Source of the DNA: Fulvimarina sp.
Lineage (GTDB): Bacteria; Pseudomonadota; Alphaproteobacteria; Rhizobiales; Rhizobiaceae
DNA length: 57,044 nucleotides
Assembly (NCBI GenBank): GCA_002700095.1
Contig: PACL01000010.1
Location: 1 to 57,044, forward strand
Direction of reading: 5' to 3'
The notes below the pieces were generated by a model. It saw only the letters and a list, made by a program, of their open reading frames with translations, made no database searches and was not told the origin of the DNA. Below, one piece after another: positions 56,954 through 57,044 of the stretch. A program made the position numbers and the translations under genes. Position 1 is the first letter of the stretch. Each line of letters starts with the position of its first letter.

Positions 56954-57044
56954 TTAGCGGAAGAGCGACAGCAGCGATTCCGAGGAGGAGTTGGCGATCG
57001 AGAGCGCCTGCACGCCGAGCTGCTGCTGGGTCTGCAGAGCCTTG
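56954..57044 (-). CDS. Second flagellin (3' end only, cut by the window edge)
   Basis: The last 29 codons read LQTQQQLGVQALSIANSSSE then SLLSLFR, the flagellin D0 end. The nucleotide sequence differs from the end of the neighbouring flagellin gene at only 3 of 91 positions (one Gln to Glu change). Confidence 0.93.
   Translation of the reverse strand, partial: KALQTQQQLGVQALSIANSSSESLLSLFR

Overview
The window reads as a GC-rich alphaproteobacterial chromosome segment, most likely order Hyphomicrobiales (Rhizobiales). The pointers are overall gene content and codon use, DUF29 and BrnT/BrnA families, a manganese-type Fur-family (Mur-like) palindrome in front of sitABCD, short flagellins without a large variable core, and a fabD-fabG-acpP-fabF block. 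I cannot name the genus from sequence alone. No rRNA, tRNA, CRISPR array, prophage or insertion sequence was seen.

Layout. 1-9.9 kb: a truncated ABC exporter, an M19 dipeptidase, a DUF29 protein, a TetR repressor divergent from a PspA-like/YiaAB membrane-stress pair with two matching palindromic operators, NADP-malic enzyme overlapping a GAPDH gene, and a BrnT/BrnA toxin-antitoxin pair. 10.0-24.05 kb: one collinear plus-strand cluster soxB-soxD-soxA-soxG-gbcA-gbcB-dgcA-(repeat)-dgcB-etfA-like-etfB-like. It encodes demethylation of glycine betaine to dimethylglycine (GbcAB), to sarcosine (DgcAB plus a dedicated electron transfer flavoprotein), to glycine (tetrameric sarcosine oxidase). Convergent with it is a DadA-like FAD amino-acid dehydrogenase behind a tandem glycine riboswitch, so the end product of the upstream pathway is probably sensed and oxidised next door. 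betC (choline sulfatase, 29.6-31.1 kb), betB (betaine aldehyde dehydrogenase, 52.8-54.3 kb) and the M19 dipeptidase (1.7 kb) fit the same choline/betaine theme; choline dehydrogenase and an AraC-type GbdR regulator are not in the window.

26-34 kb: a chemoreceptor ending in a WEEF tail, a HicAB locus whose toxin is interrupted by a TAG codon, betC, a MATE exporter, a stand-alone ClpP paralogue and an ArsR/SRPBCC pair. 34-45.5 kb: sitDCBA for Mn/Fe uptake, clpB with a possible RpoH promoter, a glutathione S-transferase, and the fab cluster. 45.8-50.7 kb: a carbohydrate-type ABC importer (ATPase, Tat-exported binding protein, two permeases) with two different palindromic repeat elements lying between the binding-protein gene and the first permease gene. 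51-57 kb: a small membrane protein, an ECF sigma/anti-sigma pair, betB, a DUF427 protein and two neighbouring flagellin genes (the second cut by the window end) with near-identical 3' ends.

The most interesting points are the complete betaine-to-glycine block coupled to a glycine-riboswitch-controlled oxidoreductase, the 21-nt-spaced direct repeat in front of soxB, two copies of a roughly 174-bp palindromic element bracketing dgcB-etf, the interrupted hicA toxin, and several strong operator palindromes. Long antisense frames (up to about 1160 codons) are codon-bias shadows and are not annotated.
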